From Tiliqua scincoides (lineage: Eukaryota > Chordata > Lepidosauria > Squamata > Scincidae), in contig NC_089829.1 of the NCBI RefSeq assembly GCF_035046505.1, positions 9,139,396 to 9,203,395 on the forward strand: 64,000 nt of DNA. Direction: 5' to 3'. Below the pieces are notes generated by a model. That model saw only the letters and a list, made by a program, of their open reading frames with translations. It searched no databases and was not told the origin of the DNA. Below are positions 43,341 through 55,019 of this stretch, in pieces; the stretch's first letter is position 1, and each line of letters begins with the position of its first letter. The position numbers and the translations under genes were made by a program.

Positions 43341-45681
43341 TAGGGCAAGATTTTGGAGAATCTACATACCTGCAGCCAACTTCAGTTTGTTCGGTATGTG
43401 CAAAACAGACAAAGGCAAGGAAAAGACTCTGCGCTCTTCATAAAGGATGTGAAGTTCAAAGATGTGCCTGTCCGACTTTACCAGCCCAAAGCGCCCTCTG
43501 CTGGCCGAAGGAAGGGCATCATCTTCTTCCATGGTGGTGGCTGGGTGATGGGGAGTATCTGTGAGTCATTGCAGAAATCCATCTGGATTATAATCTGAAT
43601 GTGGGATTTTTCAGCACGTTTATATGGGGGTATGCCTGATGAGGAAACATATTTACCCTGCTGTTGTCTCTGAAAATTGCTTTTTTGCAGTGTTTTATCA
43701 CTTCAAAAGAGTCCTGAACATGCATAAAGAGAACACTAATGCTCATTTAACACACACACACAACACAACAGGTTCTTTCATTTGTCATCACTAGAAACGT
43801 TTGCTTTGCAGGTACCCATGACCAGATGTGCTGCTATTTCGCCCGAGAAAGTGAATCGGTGGTCATCTCTGTGGAGTAAGTCAAGCTAAACGTGGAAGGG
43901 GGAGAGGCAGTCAGGAGGGTTATACTCTTGTGGTGATTGCATGGCACACTCGGATAGATTCGGCTTGCTAGAGCATGAATCAGCCCAGGCAGGTCATTGT
44001 TGTGATCTCCATGTCTGTTCCCAAAGTTAGAGTCCCTAGAGATGAGCAAATATGAACTGACCTACCAACCCCCTCCTGCCCCCCTCCCGGATGCAGCCAC
44101 GCCATCAGAGCACTCATTGCCTCCAGAAGGGGGAACGCTCCCAGAGGTCTCCTCTGGGTAAGATAGCATTCATTCTGTTGCCTAGGGATAAGCATCTGCT
44201 GTCCAAATGGGTCTACACAGGTGTGCACAAGCAATTTTGCTGAAGCAAGTACAAACGGACCCAGCAAAGAATATTGAGGCTGGGAAGGAGCATAGGATAT
44301 CAGTAGCGATGCTGCTGCTGCTACCGCCCTCTTCCTAACCCGAATCCGTCCCTGGTTCTCTGCTCCATCCCTTCCCTCCCCCGGCCATGTTCTTCTCATC
44401 CCTTGCTCCTGCCTATCTCCTCCACACTTTCTTCAGCAGCAGGACATGTTTGAATGTCTCGGGTGGAAGCAAGGAGATGTGGTGACTGTACACAGTATTT
44501 CAAGTGTTTCTGCACAACATATCTGGGCACCAGCTAAGATTCACTCTCATCAGCAGTCCAACCCAGCCCAGTTTGCTCCACTACCAGTGGTAGCTGTGGT
44601 GCAAGATGGCCAAGGGGCTTCTAGTGCAGCTACACCTGGAAACCCCCATCTCCAAATGGAACCATTCCAGAGAATCTCTAGCACCACTGCAGGGCTATTA
44701 GTGGATGTTCCCACTGGTGATTGGGAAGGTTGGGAGGAACCACCTCTCACTACCCATACTTAGTTAGCTGGGGAGATTGTAGGGGCCCAGCATACCATGG
44801 GGTACCCATTACAGGTTTTCGACTCATGGGGTGCCAATTACAGGCTTTCTGCAACCAGCACCGCTTCTGACTACCTTTTCAACTGTATCAATCTCCTTTT
44901 CCATAGTTACCGCCTGGCTCCGGAGCACAAGTATCCAGTGGCCCTCGATGACTGTCTCGCTGCCACCACCCATTTTCTGGAAGCCGCAGAAGACCACGGG
45001 GTGGATCCTGCACAGGTCATTGTTGCAGGCGATAGTGCTGGAGGCAACCTTGCAGCTGCAGTTTGCCAAGCCTTAGCGAGTAGCCCTGGCCTTCCAAAGG
45101 TGCGTGCCCAGATCCTCATCTATCCAGGTCTCCAGGGAATAGACTTCAATTTGCCTTCATATCAGCAAAACCGGGCTGTGCCCCCTTTGTTCCGGGAACG
45201 GGTTGCTTTTTATGTTTTACAATACCTGAATGGAGATGCATCCCTTATGGAAGAGGTCTTGGAAGGTTCTCATGTTCCTGTGAACCAAAAGTTACAATAT
45301 CAGAAATGGCTGAGTGCAGACAACATTCCCAAAGAATTTAAGGCCAGAGGCTACAACCCTCCTGTGACAGTGTCTTGCGAGGATGATGTCTATGAGGCGG
45401 TTAAGGCTCTGTGCTTGTCAAGCTGTTCGCCTCTTCTTGCCAAGGACGCTGTGATTTCCCAGCTTCCAGAGACTTGCATTGTGACCTGCGAATACGATGT
45501 CCTGAGGGATGATGGCTTGCTCTACAAGAAAAGGTTGGAGGACCACCGGATCCCAGTGACTTGGTACCACATTGCTAATGGCTTCCATGGGATTCTGGGC
45601 TTCTTTGATTCAGGCTGGTTCAGTTTTCCATCTGGGAAGAAGGGGATGGATGACATTGTCAAGTTTATCAAAAGCTTATAA
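41082..45681 (+). CDS. AADACL4-like: Gene C: AADACL4-like membrane serine hydrolase, 4 coding exons, 410 aa
   Basis: Exons 41082-41258, 43344-43560, 43812-43875 and 44907-45681 (177, 217, 64, 775 bp; phases 0, 1, 2) give 410 codons plus TAA. The product has an N-terminal membrane anchor (FLILILAAFIAFVILLVVG), EIPPGVEQPAKLR, GKILENLHTCS, canonical HGGGW at 122-126, YRLAPEHKYP, GDSAGG (Ser about 196), CEYDVLRDD (Asp about 350) and GFHG (His about 380). All catalytic elements are canonical, so this is the best candidate in the array for unaltered activity. The gene is compact (introns 2.1, 0.25 and 1.0 kb). It is the closest paralogue of gene D, and intron 1 is alignable between the two. A (CT)n run sits directly before the exon 2 acceptor. 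Confidence 0.95.
42478..42826. mobile_element. Tigger-like MITE in gene C intron 1
   Basis: CAGCAAGTCCTCACTTAAAG / ATGAGTGAGGAGTTGCTG ends with TA duplications (42476-42477, 42827-42828). The matching position in gene D intron 1 (TA at about 56626) lacks it. Confidence 0.88.
43012..43188. mobile_element. MITE family B
   Basis: GGCCCCGATCCTATC ... GGATAGGACTGGCC, in gene C intron 1. Confidence 0.75.
43192..43275. mobile_element. MITE family A
   Basis: AGTCTGCAATCCTATAGG ... GTGCATAGGATTGTG, immediately beside the preceding MITE. Confidence 0.7.
43279..43337. repeat. (CT)n microsatellite forming the exon 2 polypyrimidine tract of gene C
   Basis: About 29 CT units, ending 6 bases before the TAG of the exon 2 acceptor (acceptor G at 43343). 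Confidence 0.95.
43344..43560 (+). CDS. Gene C exon 2
   Basis: Acceptor TTAATAG follows a long (CT)n tract. It encodes GKILENLHTCSQLQF through GIIFFHGGGWVMGSI. Donor GTGAGT, phase 1. Confidence 0.93.
43812..43875 (+). CDS. Gene C exon 3 (64 bp)
   Basis: Acceptor TGCTTTGCAG, donor GTAAGT. It encodes THDQMCCYFARESESVVISV between split codons. Confidence 0.93.
44907..45681 (+). CDS. Gene C exon 4
   Basis: Acceptor CTTTTCCATAG, stop TAA at 45679-45681. Starts YRLAPEHKYP and carries GDSAGG, CEYDVLRDD and GFHG; ends KFIKSL. Confidence 0.95.
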
Positions 45682-45689
45682 AAGAAATC

Positions 45690-45880
45690 TCATAAGATGT
45701 TGACATTTGTGATCTTTATTTTCCACCCATTTTTCTGCTCCCACAGTCTCAACAGCTCTGCCACATCCTCCTTACCTCTCCCATGGTCTCCTCACCTTGC
45801 CTCTCCTTACCCTCCTCAGTGAGCTTCCCCTTGAAGCTCCACTTGGCTCAGCACTTGCTTGTGTTTCAAAGGAGAGGGAG
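45690..45880. repeat. 3'-flank module shared with gene D
   Basis: CTCCCACAGTCTCAACAGCTC, CCATGGTCTCCTCA and TTGGCTCAGCAC match 62040-62190 downstream of gene D. Confidence 0.8.
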
Positions 45881-45889
45881 CATGAGAGA

Positions 45890-47280
45890 AAGTGCGGGTG
45901 GAAGGAGAGGGAGGTGCGCTGCCTTCCACACCAATGGCCCAAACATAACTGGCCGCTGTGGCCGCAGAAGGGCACGTACAACAGTGTGCCAGCCTTTACG
46001 ATGGCTGAACACAGCATGATGCCTGTGGCCATTTTGAAGGCACTGCTAGAAATGGTGGTGGAAAGCGACCTTTGCTGAGGCAAGTAAGCCATCTTGGGAG
46101 ATGGGTGATGGGCATGAGTGGAACACGGTGAAGAGGAGGGGGAACAGGGAATTTCTGGGGAGGGGGGTTGGTTCCTGGCAGCAGTGGCCTGTGCTGGATC
46201 CTAACCCCATTCTCTCACCCCTTCTCTCTCCCTTATTCTCCTCAGACATGCGCCTGCAAAATTCAGTCAGCAGAGGCTTACTGAGATCTCCACGACTGCC
46301 CCACTGCAGAACATAGCATGCGCTATGTTGGTGTGGCTGTATGGTGGGGATTTAGTTAGAACTGGGCCGTTATTCCTTCACAATACAAGTTCACAAAGCA
46401 GCAAGGTGGAAATGAAGGGTCAGATCAGACTGGACCTCAGTGGCATCGCTAGGACATCTAGCTGCCGGGGCTGTGATGTCGGCCGTCACCCACTAGAAGG
46501 GTCTGACCTGGACATGATTGTGGTGACATGATAACGTCACTGCCAATTACTTTTGGGTTTTACGACATGCTTAGAGTGGTTGCAAAAAACAGCACAGTAC
46601 CTTCTCCTGCACTCCCTGCGCCATGGGTAGAGAGACAGGGGGAGCAGGTAGGCTGTCAGGGATGTCTGTGGGCACCCCATCGAGATGAGGCATGTTGCCA
46701 CTGCCTGACCTGAAATACATATTGCCCCTTTTTATATCTCACACTGGCTTCTGGTACTGCAGGTGGTGGGTGAGAATCAGGCTGGCTGGGCTATGCAGGC
46801 CCTCTGGTGGACATGGGCTCTCCTCCAACTTCTGTCACTGCCCCCTGTTTTTGGGATCTTCTACCCTATTCCTCTACTCCTGTGGTGAGCTGGTCTTTAG
46901 AGGGGAATAGATGCCTGGAGGGATTGGACAATTCCATTGGAGTCAATGTTTAGCACTGAACTCAGCGTACTTTTGTTCAAAAGTTAAACTGCTCTTCTCA
47001 TAATTGTGTGGATTAATTAAGAAAGCTTTTCTTTCTGCGCAACGAAACCATCCACTGAATGCCCAAGAAGTTATGGGGCAAAATATTGTATTTCTCCTTT
47101 GTGCAGGAGACACAAATTGGATAAATAAAAGGGGATTGGGCGGGTTGATGGAGGAAGAGTTCATCACAGGTTGCAAGTCACAAAGACTGCATACAACTTC
47201 CAGGTTTTAGGGGTCACCTATCTTTGAATGCCAGCTACAAGGAAGTGGCAAAAGGTTTTGGGGATCTTGTTGTTTTGTGT
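45890..47280. other. C-D spacer, nothing recognised
   Basis: No coding family or repeat with clear ends. Confidence 0.35.
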
Positions 47281-47284
47281 GCTT

Positions 47285-47375
47285 CTTGAGGCATCTGGTG
47301 GGTCACTGAGAGACACAGGGGGCTGGAGTAGATGGGCCCCTGTCCTGATCCAGAACAGCTCTTCTTTTGTTCCTC
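47285..47375 (+). mobile_element. CR1 LINE 3' end
   Basis: GGGGGCTGGAGTAGATGGGCC...CTGATCCAGAACAGCTCTTC, truncated before the terminal repeats. Confidence 0.6.
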
Positions 47376-47570
47376 CCAAGCACTATGGGATGATCACATT
47401 CTTTGCCAAAAGTAAAACCAGTCCTTTAACCACAATGGGTTTGGGGAGGTTCCAGGAAATGGAAGTCCAGGGTCTTCCTTTTTTGGTGGCTCATATGTTT
47501 TTCGTGATGTTTGAAAGTAAGATCTTTAAGGCCCTGCATGGAGTAGGCCATTCCTTATTACTAGTGATTC
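47370..47570. repeat. Spacer module, copy 2 (after gene C)
   Basis: CCAAGCACTATGGGATGATCA, GTCCAGGGTCTTCC and TCTTTAAGGCCCTGCATGG; matches 38310-38490 and 63545-63735. Confidence 0.8.
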
Positions 47571-47573
47571 TAA

Positions 47574-48123
47574 GGGCGCAATCCTAACCTGCGCTGGAAC
47601 AGGCAAGCCAGGAGGCTCGCCCTGCATCCAGTGCAGGATTGTGACCAGAAGTGGCTCAGCCAGAGGCAAGGGGAAACTTTTTCCCTTACCCCTGGGTAAG
47701 GGCTGCTGGCCACAATGGGTCTCCTCGGACTTGCGTGGTGGTGGCTCAAGTCCAAGGAGAGTGGAGCGGCTTGAAGCCGCTCCGTTCTCCCCAGGAACAG
47801 GGGTTGGGATCCGGAATAACTGCCAGATCCCATCCCCACTCCCCGCCCGCCCCCAGGGCTGCCCACCGCCCACCCTCCCCCCACCCAGGAACGCCTCCCC
47901 CCCTCACCTCCTCCACACCTACCTTTCCCGCTTGTATCTTTGCAGGCGGGCCCACACAACTGGCTGAGGGGAAGCCGGCACGGCAGCTTATGTCATCCTC
48001 CGCAGGCCAGCGCTTCTTGGAGCACTGGCCTGGCTTCCCCTCAAAGAGGTGCAAACGTGCTTTATGTTTCTAGACCAGGCCAAGGGACTTGGGCCGGCAT
48101 AGGGCGCAGTTTGGATTGTGTCC
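47574..48123. mobile_element. MITE family C with TAA duplication
   Basis: GGGCGCAATCCTAACCTGCG ... TTTGGATTGTGTCC; TAA on both sides. 550 bp. It separates spacer modules that are contiguous in the gene D copy. Confidence 0.87.
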
Positions 48124-48126
48124 TAA

Positions 48127-48345
48127 GTCACCACACAGGCACAAGAGCTGGCCCAGGAAAATTACCTCAGTATTTCCCATGTAGGTGTGACAGAAGAGAG
48201 AGCAAATTTCAAAAGCACAATCAGGTTGCAACAATAGCAGCACCTTGCAACATTTTTGTTTGTTGCCAGTATCACTCCTTTCGGGAGCAGGTACCACGTG
48301 CAGGTGTGGGCAGCTTGACCCACAACAAGAGAGAGGCTCCCTCCC
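48127..48345. repeat. Spacer module shared with 63753-64000 and 50240-50330
   Basis: GTCACCACACAGG, AAGAGCTGGCCCAGGAAAA, TTTTTGTTTGTTG and GCAGGTGTGGGCAGCTTGA recur after gene D. Confidence 0.8.
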
Positions 48346-48737
48346 CTGTTTTTGTGTCCTAGTTTCTGTGCCTTTCTTTTGCAATCTGCCCTTGTTTGTA
48401 AGAAAGGGCTCTGAATGCTGCCCTTTACCATGGGGAAACAAGTCCGGTTTTAAAGGTTTCAGTAATACAGGCGTACTCTGTTACCTGCAGAATCGGTATC
48501 TGCTGTTTCCGACACCTGCACTTCCGCGGATATCAGTGATGCCCTTTAAAAAGATAGGGTAAGGAGAAGGAGAACTCCAGCACACTCAGAGGTTGATGTA
48601 AACACAGAGAGTAGAGGTAAAATCTTGGTGAATAATACCCTTTTTCTAAATTTCCATCATCTAATTATGAAGCCAACAAGTATAGATTTATTATCGTTCA
48701 TTTTGAAAGAGTCTGATCCCTTTGCCCAAGGGATTCA

Positions 48738-48916
48738 GGGTGCAATCCTAACCAACTTTCCAGCACTGGCATAGCTGTGCCAGTGGGGCATGTGCTGCAT
48801 CCTGCTGTTGGGGGGCAGTCACGTTGACCTCCTCAAGGTAAGGCAACGTGAGTTCCCTTACCTCTGAGTTGCATTGCCCTTATGTCAGTGCTGGAAAGTT
48901 GGTTAGGATTGCAGCC
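48738..48916. mobile_element. MITE family B with TCA duplication
   Basis: GGGTGCAATCCTAACC ... GGTTAGGATTGCAGCC, TCA on both sides. Confidence 0.85.
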
Positions 48917-49110
48917 TCAGTCATTTGAGGCCTAATTAGGCCTAAGCATAATTGATCACATCCTTAGGACCCTGGGTGCCAATCTTAAGCGGAGTATTAT
49001 ACATGGTGTGCCCGATAAAAAGGATTGGTTTGACAAAGAATGCAGTGACCTCAAGGCACTGATCAGAGCAACTAATCTTGCCTTCAGAAAGTCCAATGCT
49101 CCATGTGAGT

Positions 49111-49204
49111 TAGGCTGCAATCCTAACCACACTTTCCTGAGAGTAAGCCCCATTGAACAAAATAGGACTTACTTATGAGTAGGCCTGGTTAGGATTGTGC
49201 CCTT
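49111..49204. mobile_element. MITE family A with TTA-like duplication
   Basis: GGCTGCAATCCTAACCACAC ... GGTTAGGATTGTGCCC, TTA before and after. Confidence 0.8.
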
Positions 49205-49236
49205 AGTTAAACCTTTTCTGTATAAAAAACAATTTA

Positions 49237-49411
49237 GGGCCCAATCCTATTCAACTTTCCAGCACCGGGGGAGCCGCAATGTAGCCTCGAGGTAAGGGAA
49301 TAAATGTTCCCAAGCCTTGAGGAGGCCTCTGTGAGGGCCTCTCAACATAGGAAGCATACCCCTTCTAGGCACAACAACACCGGCACTGAAAAATTGGATA
49401 GGATTGGGCCC
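49237..49411. mobile_element. MITE family B
   Basis: GGGCCCAATCCTATTC ... GGATAGGATTGGGCCC; near-perfect inverted ends. Confidence 0.85.
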
Positions 49412-50394
49412 CTCTGTCAGATAAAAAGCGGAAGTATACTCATGCTCAATGGAATAAGTTGTTGCAGGCAATACAGCAAACAATAAGAAGAAATGTTGGG
49501 CCGTGGTATCAGGCTCTCTTAGCTCCAAAATGTATGACCCAGTTGTTATCTCTCCTTCTGCAGGGGTTCAACATTCTTCAGAATTCTTTTTTGATAAGAG
49601 CAAATCCCCAGATCCCCGACCCAACTTTACTTCTCCTGATGTACCTATCTGGCGCCCTGTGACACCCATGGAGATTATACAGATAATAGATCAGTTGAAA
49701 TCAGGGAAAGCTGCAGGGCCAGATCAAATCCCACCTGAACTCTTAAAATGTGATCCTGAGTGGTGGGCTCGCTTACTTGCCCCCCTTTTTAACAATGATC
49801 TAATCTACTCTATTCCTCTCCTGATTTGGGGAGCCAGTCTCTAGAATGGAAAAGTTGACTGGAGTGGAATGGACAATCCCTTCGAAGTATTGCAGGATTC
49901 TGATGGGGGAAGCTGAGTAGACAGCAGAGCCCGCCCCCCCCCCTTTCCGTGGTAATCCAGGAATCTCTGCCAGTCTGGGTGACTGCTATGAGTAAAAAAG
50001 ACACACGAGGCAAAGGCTGGTTAAGTGACATTAAAGAAATTTTACCTTTTCATGTTTGCCCAGCATCCCAGAAAGCTACACAACATGATGTCCAGGCTTA
50101 CATGACTGCCCAGAGAGTCCCTGTCCCCTGGTGTCACTGGAAGTCATGTGGCGGTGTGGCAGGACGTACTCTCATGGGGTAGAAAGAATATTCTAAGCCC
50201 CAGATCCTGCCCACGGGCCAGAATCTCAAAAGGCTCTGTTCTAAGTCACCACACAGGTACATGACCTTTTGCAGGAAAACGACCTCAATATTTCCCATTC
50301 AGGTGCAAGCCTGGCTGATCATGCCAGCATGCACATAATCCAGGGAAGAGAGAGCGACCTTAAAAAGCACATTCAGAAGCATGATTTCTGATCT

Positions 50395-51065
50395 CTTTGG
50401 GAGCCTCGGAGGACCTTCTGTGTGGCCCTAAAGATCTACAAGGTTCGGCATCTGGGGCATTTGCCTCAATGGGACCTCAATGGGAGGTCCGCCGCTGCAG
50501 AGCAAAATCTAATATCATTGGGCCAATGGGGAACAAGTTAGTCCTGGGGAGCAGTCAAGGCACAGCTGTATTTCAGAGGCACAGAGGGTAAATATACACT
50601 CAGCAACCAAATGCCAGGCAGAGCAAGTGTATTTGAGCCCTCACCAAAAAGCCACGAGGGCGGGAGTACTTCCCCTGAAAGGAAATTCCATAGTTGTGGT
50701 GCCACCACAGAGAAGGCTTGCCCCCAAACTGCCACCCTTCTCACTGCCACCCCGCTCACTTGGGATAGAAGCAGTACTTGTAGAAGAGCCCCCTAAAGAT
50801 GAACTATGAGGGAGATCAGCAACCAAATACCAGATGGAGCAAGTGTATTTTGAGCCCTCCACGAAAAACCATGAGGGAGGGAGTAGTTCCATGGTTGTGG
50901 TGCCACCAAGAGAAGGCTTGACGCCAAGCTGCCACCCCTCTCACTTGGGACAGAAGCGGAACTTGCAGAAGACCCCCGTCAGATGAACTAAGAGGGAGGT
51001 CTGGAATGTATGGCAGGTGGCAGACTTTCAGGTAACCTGGACCCAGGACATGGAGGATCTGGGCG
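50395..51065 (-). mobile_element. LINE-like/hAT composite module, copy 1
   Basis: It starts with the right part of a hAT MITE (to CTGCAGAGCAAAATC), then LINE C-terminus-like sequence on the minus strand (AFSVVAPQLWNFL). An internal duplication of about 220 bp (about 50600 and 50818, CAGCAACCAAAT) is unique to this copy. The same composite is at 62577-63047. Confidence 0.65.
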
Positions 51066-51154
51066 TGTTTAACAGGTTACTATGAAGATGCTTTTGAAGA
51101 TGAACAATGAGACTTCCTCCTGTGTAAGTGCGGGTAGGACTTCAGCCTAGGATT

Positions 51155-51263
51155 GTTAAAAATGTTCCTGCTTGACGTTAGCACCTCCAGTCATGACATC
51201 GCTTCTGGTGGGTCCTGACAGATTCGCATTCTAAAAAGTGGGTCCCGGTGCAAAATGTGTGAG
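51155..51263. mobile_element. hAT fragment
   Basis: CATGACATCGCTTCTGGTGGG, AAAAAGTGGGTCCCGGTGC, AAATGTGTGAGA: one arm of the family seen at 28026-28384 and 6350-6487. Confidence 0.55.
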
Positions 51264-51360
51264 ATGGTTGTATTTTCCCATCTGGATTGCAATCCTTGAG
51301 ACTGATGTGCCTGACATGAATGTTATCATGAATGTAATCTGTAAACCAGTTTAGCAGCTG

Positions 51361-54300
51361 TGAAGATGCAACCGATGTCCTCCCACAAGGGACAAGTTGC
51401 AGCCTGCCCAGATTCAGTACCTGATATGGTAACATTACTGGACAGCCTAGAGAAAAATGCTGGAGCTTGGCATGCAGTGATTGATCTTGCTAATGCACTT
51501 TTCAGCATCCCAATTAGCGAGGAGTCACAGGACCAGTTCGCGTTTAGCTGGGAGGGGGCACAGTATACCTTTCAGGTCCTGCCCCAAGGGTACCTACACA
51601 ACCCCACTCTGTGCCATGGGCTAGTGGCACGGGACCTGGGGCGGTTAACTCTGAGTCCTGCCTTATTCCTGGCTCACTTCATAGATGATGTCATGATTTC
51701 AGGCCCTACAGAACAGGATGTACAGGAGGGACTGGTTGCCATAGTCACCCACATGAAGCCTCAGGGGTGGGAAGTCAACCCAGCCAAGATACAGGGTCCA
51801 GCGCAACAGGTCCAGTTCCTAGGGGTGGTATGGTCTGGGCCTGTAAGGCATATCCCGGAAAAGTGCTAAATGTAATAGCAGCCTTGCCTCCCCCTTCCTC
51901 AAAGGAAGAAGCCCAGAGAATAATAGGGCTAATGGGGTTTTGGAGGCAGCATATCCCCCATCTCGCCCAAATATTAAGGCCAATCTACCAGGTTACCCGG
52001 AAAAAGGCCCAGTTTGAATGGGGGGAACAGCAGCAGGCCGCCCTGACTGCAGCTACGGCCGCCATGGCAGCCGCTATGCCATTGGGCCCATTTATGAAAG
52101 GGGTCCTATTTGAGCTACAGGTTTCCGCCAACCAGGAGGTAGCCATGTGGAGCCTATGGCAGAAGGGGCAGGAGGGGAGAAAGGTGCCGCTGGGCTTCTG
52201 GTCCAGGAAACTACCCGGGGCAGCCGAAAACTACTCCCCCTTTGAGCGCCAGTTGCTGGCATGTTACTGGGCTCTAGTCAAGACTGAGAGACTTACGGGA
52301 GGGGACCCAGTGGTGATGCAGCCCAGCATCCCTATTATGCACTGGATTATGGATGACTCAGCTAGTTCACGAGTAGGCAGAGCCCAACAGTCATCCATAG
52401 TAAAATGGAAATGGTATATTTCAGAAAGGGCACGCCCCGGTCCTCAGGGGGTAAGTGCTCTCCAGGAGCAAGTGTTGGCTCTGACACCAGTAGGGGAAGA
52501 GATAGAGGCAGTGAAAGTAGAGCCATTGGGGGAGTCCCCGATAAAGGAGGCCCCACCGTATGATCAAGTGGAGGAAGACACCACATGGTTTACAGATGGC
52601 TCTGCAAAATATAGTGGGGGAAATCGGGTATGGCAGTCAGCAGCACTCAACCCCAGGCGTCAGACCACTTTGACCTGGGCCGGGACGGGCAGGTCTAGTC
52701 AATATGCAGAATTGATGGCAGTACTCATGGTAATAGAGCACGCCGTAGAACAGCAGGACCCAACAGTATACATTTATACAGATTCCTGGGCTGTATATAA
52801 AGGTTTGACCACATGGTTCCCTAAATGGAAGAAGGACAGCTTTACTTTATACAACCGTCCATTGTGGGGGCAGGAACTATGGGAAAAAATTGACCAATGT
52901 TTGCAACACCTGGCTGTGTATGCACGCCATGTGGATGGGCACACCACAGGAACAAAGGAGGCAAGTTACAACCAGGCAGTTGATCAGTTGGCCCGCATTA
53001 GAACCACCACACCAGCCCAAAACCCAGATGATGAGCTATTGATTATAGCTCAATGGGCCCATGAAAAATCTGGACATCTAGGGGAAAAGGGTACCAGGGA
53101 ATGGGCGCTTCAGCGAGGCATCCCATGCTCATCTGCTGCCGCCCGCACAGTAACAGCAGCCTGCGGGGTCTGCTCGAGGGTAAAGGGCATTCCTCTCTAA
53201 GACACCCCTGGGCCACCTACACAGAGGCCTGGGCAAGTCTGGCAGGTGGACTATGTAGGCCCCCTACCACGGGCAGGGAGATGGCAATATCTCCTCACAA
53301 TGGTTGACACTTATTCCGGATATTTATTAGTGTGCCCAGGAGCCAGAGCAAACCTGCAAACCATGATTAAGGGCATGGAGGCACTAATACGCAGGTATGG
53401 GGTGCCTGCTCAGGTACAGAGTGACAACGGGAGCCACTTTGCGGGAGCAGCAGTGCAGGACTGGGCCAATGAATGGGGGATCAAGTGGGTGTTCCACATA
53501 CCTCACCATCCTCAGGCAGCTGGCCTAATAGAGAGGATGAATGGGCTACTTAAGCAAAAAATCAAACAGCTAACGCCCGATCACACACTAAAAAAGTGGA
53601 ATGCAGTATTAGAGCAGACAGAGTTTGAACTGAATAATAGACCTATTGGAGGGGGTCAAACCCCTTTACAATGCATGGTGGGGTTAGTAGTCCCCAAACC
53701 TATCCCATATTTAAAGGTTTGGAAGACCCATGCACATGGGGTCCTACCCATACGTGCCACACCTGATAGCGCTGGGGTGGACTTAATAACACCTGAGGAA
53801 ATAAGTGTTCCTACCGGGGAGCAGATCACTGTCCCCCTAGGAATTGGGGTGACGGTACATATGGGATCATATGGAAGGATTGCACCCAGGTCTGGCCTGG
53901 CTCTTAAGGGAATACAAGTGTTAGGAGGGGTGGTAGACGGTGACTACCAGGGAGAGCTAAAAGTTATCCTCCATAATGGAGGTAAGCAGGACCTCACCTG
54001 TCAGGCCGGACAGTGGATCGCACAACTAATCTGCGAGAAGTGCAGTGTGCCAGCCATCCAAGGGGTGGATGGACCAGGGAAGCCCACAGCTAGAGGAGAC
54101 AGGGGATTTGGCTCCACTGATCAGGAATTATGTAGTGGGCAAAAGGTTTGGGTCATATACCCCCACCAACCAAACAGGGCTGGGGAAATACTCAGTTGGG
54201 GCCCTGGATCCTCATACTGGGTGCTACTGGCAGGGGCAGCCTCTCCTGTCTGTTTAGATATTGGAAAACTAAAGCGAAGGGAATGAAATTACACAGGTGA

Positions 54301-54893
54301 TGCTCCACTTGTGAGTTTTCTTGCAGGACTGAAAGGAAACCATCCTCGGGAAAGGAGAAGAATGGCGATGGACCAAAACAAGAGGAATCACTGGAACACC
54401 AAAGGGTGGATTGTAATGGAAGATCAGAAGATCATCAGGTGAATGCTGTGGTGTTGACAGCGATTCCATGTTTTGACAGCTGGTTGACAGCTCTGGGAAG
54501 GGAAGGGCTGGCTCCACAGCTGTAATCAATCAAGGCCAATGGGACTCTGATGGACACCTGAGCTTCATTTGACCTTGATGGGACTTTGAATTGACATGGA
54601 CTGAAGAGATGGCTCAGCTGAGCCTAATTTGGACTTAACCAGGGGCTAGCAAGGTAGCTCACAGCTGAGCTACCTTGGATTATGAGACCTCCAAGGATAA
54701 AAGGCAGCTTCAGAAGGACCAAAGGCTACCCTGACCCAGAGGGAGACACTACCTGATCCAGAGGAAACATTGACCTTGACCTTGTACTGGGATTGGACTC
54801 TAACTTTTGCCTGCTGCATTTGTGAGTTTAACAAGGGAAGCTAATTAGCCTTAAGTGGGCACAAGGCCCAGTGGATTGGGATTTGGCAGAACA
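51361..54893 (+). mobile_element. ERV-L-class (class III) endogenous retrovirus fossil, broken
   Basis: Parts in order: reverse transcriptase (about 51400-51870), connection and RNase H (about 51900-53060), integrase with zinc-binding head (about 53060-53700), dUTPase (about 53700-54100), a short tail, and a probable 3' LTR (about 54412-54893, with a TATA-like GATAAAAGG near 54696). A dUTPase placed after integrase is the known ERV-L arrangement, and the reverse-transcriptase wording also recalls HERV-L. No gag, env or 5' LTR was recognised; ERV-L elements normally lack env. The copy is incomplete and broken, with at least two breaks. Age cannot be taken from LTR divergence. It seems younger than the C/D duplication, since the corresponding place upstream of gene C lacks it. 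Confidence 0.85.
54412..54893 (+). promoter_or_regulatory. Probable ERV-L 3' LTR upstream of gene D
   Basis: It follows a purine-rich stretch, begins TGTAATGG and ends near GGCAGAACA, with a TATA-like box at about 54696-54704. Its end lies about 125 bp before the gene D ATG, so it occupies the position of a proximal promoter. The ends are inferred without a second LTR for comparison. Confidence 0.5.
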
Positions 54894-55019
54894 AAAAACT
54901 GGCTACTTTTCCTTATAGGAGGAGTTTGGCGAGGTTCCTCTCTGCTACTGGAAGTAAAATCAGATGGGAAGCTCAGCGAGCAGAAGACAAACCTGGATTT
55001 TCCTCCCAAGCCCACTGAA

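Larger units (their letters stand above)
48930..49830 (+). mobile_element. LINE ORF2 fragment carrying MITE insertions
   Basis: Plus strand. 48950-49110 is a LINE-like lead-in. 49430-49830 encodes WRPVTPMEIIQIIDQLKSGK then AAGPDQIPPELLK, the N-terminal reverse-transcriptase block of a non-LTR retrotransposon. Families A and B are inserted at 49111-49204 and 49237-49411. Confidence 0.7.

Noticed and set aside
53700-54100. dUTPase domain after integrase as a novel gene fusion
   Set aside because: This is the established arrangement of ERV-L retroviruses, so it belongs to the fossil element and is not a new host gene.
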